Source of the DNA: Burkholderiales bacterium JOSHI_001
Lineage (GTDB): Bacteria; Pseudomonadota; Gammaproteobacteria; Burkholderiales; Burkholderiaceae_C
Length of the DNA stretch: 64,000 bases
NCBI GenBank assembly: GCA_000244995.1
Contig: CM001438.1
Location: 4,382,096 to 4,446,095, forward strand
Direction: 5' to 3'
Positions 61,116-64,000 of the stretch are shown here, piece after piece. The notes below the pieces were generated by a model. The model made no database searches and was not told where the DNA came from. It saw nothing but the letters and a program-made list of their open reading frames with translations. Every line of letters begins with the position of its first letter. The stretch's first letter is position 1. The position numbers were made by a program, and so were the translations under genes.

Positions 61116-61814
61116 TCAGATGGGCCATAAGGAAAGGAAATAACGCGCCAGCCAGCCCACGCTCTGGGCTTCGGCCAGCTGGCCGCGACCGCGCTGTTCG
61201 ATGCGCACGTTGGCGATGGCGGTGCTTTGCACGGTGTTGCCGGGCTGGATGGCACGCGGGTCCACCTGGCCGGAAAAGCGCAGCACGTCCACGTTGGCGT
61301 TCACGCCGATCTGCTTTTCACCCGCCACGATCAGGTGGCCGTTGGGCAGCACGCGCACCACGGTGGCGCTGATGCTGCCGCTGAAGTCGTTGCTGTTTTC
61401 GCTGGTGCCCTTGCCTTCGAACTTGTTGGCGTTGGTGCCGGCCACCGACGCGCGGGCGAAGGAATTGCTGCTGAGCAAGGGCAGCGCGGTGACGCCGGCC
61501 TTCACGTCGTTGGTCTTGTCCAGCGTGCTGGTGCTCTTCTGCACCGCGCTGACCTTTTCGGTGATCTGCACCACCAGGGTGTCGCCGGGCAGGCGGGCGC
61601 GGTGGTCTTCGAACAGCGGGCGGTAGGCGGCGGCGTTGAAGATGGCGCCGGGCATGGGGCCCTGCGACGCGGCCACCGGCGTGGACGTGGCGGCGGGCCA
61701 TTCCACCTTGGTGGTTTCCACGTCCACTGGCGGCAGGCGCTGGGCAGCGGTGAGCCAGCTTTGGCAGCCCGACAGCACGCAGGCAGACAGCACCACGACG
61801 ACGAGGCGTGCCAT
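61116..61814 (-). CDS. flgH: Flagellar L-ring lipoprotein FlgH
   Basis: 232 residues. Signal peptide with lipobox LSGC (Cys17), then AAAYRPLFEDHRARLPGDTLVVQITEKVSA and the C-terminal FSGQVDPRAIQPGNTVQSTAIANVRIE, the FlgH core. Outer-membrane ring of the basal body. Start overlaps the flgG stop (TGATG). Confidence 0.96.
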   Translation of the reverse strand: MARLVVVVLSACVLSGCQSWLTAAQRLPPVDVETTKVEWPAATSTPVAASQGPMPGAIFNAAAYRPLFEDHRARLPGDTLVVQITEKVSAVQKSTSTLDKTNDVKAGVTALPLLSSNSFARASVAGTNANKFEGKGTSENSNDFSGSISATVVRVLPNGHLIVAGEKQIGVNANVDVLRFSGQVDPRAIQPGNTVQSTAIANVRIEQRGRGQLAEAQSVGWLARYFLSLWPI

Positions 61815-62596
61815 CACAGTTGACCCAGCTTTTGCAGCATTTGGTCCGAGGTCGTGACCGCCTTCGAATTGATCTCGTAGGCGCGCTGGGTCTGGATCAT
61901 GGTCACCAGTTCTTCCACCACGTTCACGTTGCTGGTCTCCACATAGCCTTGCTGCAGCAGGCCCAGGCCGTTGGCACCCGGGGCGCCCAGGTTGGGCGTG
62001 CCGGACGCGGCGGTTTCCATGAACAGGTTCTGCCCGCGCGGCTCCAGGCCGGCCGGGTTGATGAAGCTGGCCAGTTGCAACTGGCCCAGCACCTGCGGGG
62101 TCACCTGGCCGGGCATCTGCACGCTGACCGTGCCGTCGGCGGCGATGGTGACGCTCTGCGCGGTGGCGGGGATGGTGATGCCGGGCATCACGGTGAAGCC
62201 GTTGCTGGTGACCACCTGGCCCTGCGCGTCCACCTGGAAGGCACCGTCGCGGGTGTAGGCGTTGGTGCCGTCGGGCAGCTGGATCTGGAACAGGCCATTG
62301 CCCTTCACCGCCACGTCCAGGTTGCTGTTGGTCTGCTGCAGGTTGCCCTGCGAGAAGTTGCGGCTCAGGGCCACCGGCCTCACGCCCAGGCCCAGTTGCA
62401 GGCCGGTGGGCAGGGTGGTCTGCTCGCTGCTGTTGGCGCCGGCCTGGCGCAGGTTCTGGTAGATCAGGTCCTCGAACACCACATGGCCGCGCTTGTAGCC
62501 GTTGGTGCCCACGTTGGCGAGGTTGTGGGAGATGGTGTCCAGCTGGGTCTGCTGGGCTTCCATGCCGGTCTTGCTGATCCAGAGCGATCGAATCAT
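61814..62596 (-). CDS. flgG: Flagellar distal rod protein FlgG
   Basis: 260 residues, the usual length: [44 protein letters not shown] at the start and [24 protein letters not shown] at the end. First visible gene of a flgGHIJKL run. flgF and flgBCDE are not upstream; a LysR gene lies there instead. The gap 62597-62718 must contain the promoter for this segment. I see only a poor sigma28-like trace there. Confidence 0.97.
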   Translation of the reverse strand: MIRSLWISKTGMEAQQTQLDTISHNLANVGTNGYKRGHVVFEDLIYQNLRQAGANSSEQTTLPTGLQLGLGVRPVALSRNFSQGNLQQTNSNLDVAVKGNGLFQIQLPDGTNAYTRDGAFQVDAQGQVVTSNGFTVMPGITIPATAQSVTIAADGTVSVQMPGQVTPQVLGQLQLASFINPAGLEPRGQNLFMETAASGTPNLGAPGANGLGLLQQGYVETSNVNVVEELVTMIQTQRAYEINSKAVTTSDQMLQKLGQL

Positions 62597-62718
62597 GGCG
62601 GGGGCCTTTTCGGGGGTTCCCGAGATGATCGTCAGAACTTGAGGGCCCCCATGGCCGGAAAAGCATGGCGCGGCCGGCCTTTCTCGGCCCGCGGCACGGC
62701 CTTCGCTTCAGCGCCGGC

Positions 62719-63627
62719 TCAGCCGGCCAGTTCCCACCAGCACCCTTGGAAGTGCGGTGACAGGAAATCGATCACGCTGCGCACCTTCCCAGGCACCAGC
62801 TTGGGCGACGGGAACACCGCGTGCACCTCCTGGCCCGGCAGGGCCCAGTCGGGCAGCACGGTCACCAGGCTGCCGTCGGCCAGCGACGGATGGGCCACGT
62901 AGCGCGGCAGCGCCGCCAGGCCCAGCCCGGCGCGGCAGGCGGCCACCACCGCCGACAGGTTGTTGGAGCGCAGCGGCCCGTCCACCGGCACCTCCTGCAC
63001 CAGGCCGTTCGGGCCGCTGAAGGTCCAACGGTCGTCGCCCATCACGCTGCTGTACACCAGCGCGGCGTGGCGGGCCAGGTCCGCGGGCGTGTCCGGCGTG
63101 CCGGCACGTTGCAGGTAGGCCGGCGCGGCGGCCAGCACCCAAGGGTTGTGGCCCAGGTGGCGCGCGCCCAGGCTGGAATCGGCCAGACGCCCCATGCGGA
63201 TGGCCAGGTCCACACCCTGCTCCACCAGGTTGACGTAGCGGTCTTCGAAGTTCAGGTCGAGTTGCAGTTCCGGGTGTTGCTGCATGAAGCGCAGCGCCAG
63301 CGGCACCAGCACGCGGCGGCCGAAAGCCACCGAGGTGGACACCCGCAGCGTGCCGCGCACGCGGGCCTGCATCAGCGCAGCCAGGTTGTCGGCCTCTTCC
63401 AGTTGCGCGGCAATGGCCTTGCACTTGTCGTAATAGGCCGCGCCCACTTCGGTGGGCGCCACACCGCGGCTGCTTCGGTGCAGCAGCCGCGCGCCCAGGC
63501 GTTCTTCCATCGCCGCCACCTGCTTGGTGGCGGTGGGTTGGGTCAGCCCCAGGTCGGCCGCGGCGCGGCTGAAGGAGCCGGTTTCAATCACGCGGATGTA
63601 AAGCTGGATGCCAAGCACGCGGTCCAT
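62719..63627 (-). CDS. LysR-family transcriptional regulator next to gcl
   Basis: 302 residues from MDRVLGIQLYIRVIETGSFSRAAADLGLTQPTATKQVAAME, the LysR winged-helix start. The effector-binding domain follows (VRGTLRVSTSVAFGRRVL, AACRAGLGLAALPRYVAHPSL). The frame continues upstream to 63933 but that part overlaps gcl antisense and is rejected. Divergent from gcl with a 138-base gap, so it probably controls glyoxylate use. The inducer is unknown. Confidence 0.9.
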   Translation of the reverse strand: MDRVLGIQLYIRVIETGSFSRAAADLGLTQPTATKQVAAMEERLGARLLHRSSRGVAPTEVGAAYYDKCKAIAAQLEEADNLAALMQARVRGTLRVSTSVAFGRRVLVPLALRFMQQHPELQLDLNFEDRYVNLVEQGVDLAIRMGRLADSSLGARHLGHNPWVLAAAPAYLQRAGTPDTPADLARHAALVYSSVMGDDRWTFSGPNGLVQEVPVDGPLRSNNLSAVVAACRAGLGLAALPRYVAHPSLADGSLVTVLPDWALPGQEVHAVFPSPKLVPGKVRSVIDFLSPHFQGCWWELAG

Positions 63628-63765
63628 GGGCGTGGACTGTAGGGCTTGCGTGCTGGCCCGCCATTCCGCGGGGGAATGCTTGGTATGCGCCCACCCCGCT
63701 AGCGCGCCCGCGCCGCTGCACCGACCATGCGGCTTCCGCAACCCAGACCCCACAAGGAGCTGAAC

Positions 63766-64000
63766 ATGGCGAAGATGAAGGCCGCAATGGCCGCCGTGCT
63801 GGTGATGGAAAAGGAAGGCATCTCGCAGGCCTTCGGCGTGCCCGGCGCGGCCATCAACCCGCTGTATTCGGCGCTGCGCGAACGCCAGTCCATCGGCCAC
63901 ATCCTGGCGCGCCACGTGGAAGCGGCCTCGCACATGGCCGAGGGCTACACCCGGGCGCGGGCCGGCAACATCGGCGTGTGCATCGGCACCAGTGGGCCCG
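63766..64000 (+). CDS. gcl: Glyoxylate carboligase (tartronate-semialdehyde synthase), N-terminal part
   Basis: First 78 residues, cut by the window end; ATG at 63766 with AAGGAG seven bases upstream. [39 protein letters not shown], then [20 protein letters not shown] and [12 protein letters not shown], the ThDP-dependent Gcl pattern, including the Val that replaces the usual ThDP Glu (AFGVPGAAI). It condenses two glyoxylate molecules to tartronate semialdehyde and CO2. Divergent from a LysR gene. Confidence 0.93.
   Translation, partial: MAKMKAAMAAVLVMEKEGISQAFGVPGAAINPLYSALRERQSIGHILARHVEAASHMAEGYTRARAGNIGVCIGTSGP

Noticed and set aside
62616-62644. Sigma28-like promoter (TCAAGTTC followed 11 bases later by TCGGGAAC on the minus strand) upstream of flgG
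   Set aside because: Only about three of eight positions match the -10 consensus GCCGATAA, too weak to annotate.

Overview
The window is high-GC chromosomal DNA from a betaproteobacterium, most likely order Burkholderiales (a Rubrivivax/Leptothrix-like relative). This rests on gene order (leuC - entericidin-like lipoprotein - leuD - leuB - asd - fimV), a BktB-type thiolase, a LysR-gcl pair and a polar-flagellum flg operon. Genus level is inference from remembered gene order, not from a search. I saw no tRNA, rRNA, CRISPR array, insertion sequence or prophage.

Layout. (1) 1-5.3 kb, minus strand: leucine biosynthesis leuC-ecn-leuD-leuB, then asd and the 5' end of fimV. (2) 5.4-11.1 kb, accessory insert: a RHH/PIN toxin-antitoxin pair on the minus strand, divergent from one 1655-residue NLR-like gene. 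That protein has, in order, a small helical N-terminal domain, a nucleoside-phosphorylase (PNP) domain, a NACHT NTPase, pentapeptide repeats and 14 nearly identical WD40 repeats. It is the strongest candidate for an anti-phage system here. (3) 11.3-18.6 kb, minus strand: propionyl-CoA to succinyl-CoA module (epimerase-like VOC protein, pccA, pccB, meaB, mcm) with a divergent GntR regulator. It is followed on the plus strand by sucCD and a BktB-like thiolase. (4) 23.1-31.1 kb: two large hybrid histidine kinases ending in Hpt domains, a further sensor kinase and a stand-alone receiver. (5) 31.1-33.8 kb: a MetE-like methyltransferase and a chemotaxis receptor.

(6) 33.9-54.7 kb: a polysaccharide locus. 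Eleven tightly packed minus-strand genes encode two MurG-like and two GT4 glycosyltransferases, a heparinase II/III-like protein, two APH-fold kinases, a one-chain ABC exporter, a polysaccharide deacetylase, an AlgE-like outer-membrane lipoprotein and a sugar-nucleotide epimerase. Divergent from them are a histidine kinase plus sigma54 activator, then a DUF6502 protein and a DUF5666 lipoprotein. The promoters of all three transcription units carry the same 16-bp palindrome, TGGGAWA-NN-TTTCCCA, at the presumed transcription start. I read this as one regulon. No Wzx/Wzy, synthase or Wza/Wzc gene is present in the window, so the export route appears to be ABC exporter plus AlgE-like porin.

(7) 54.9-62.6 kb, minus strand: an HDOD protein and flgG-H-I-J-K-L. 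(8) 62.7-64 kb: a LysR regulator divergent from gcl, which is cut by the window end.

Starts were chosen by ribosome-binding sites, overlaps and family length; uncertain ones are marked. All family assignments come from motifs read by eye.
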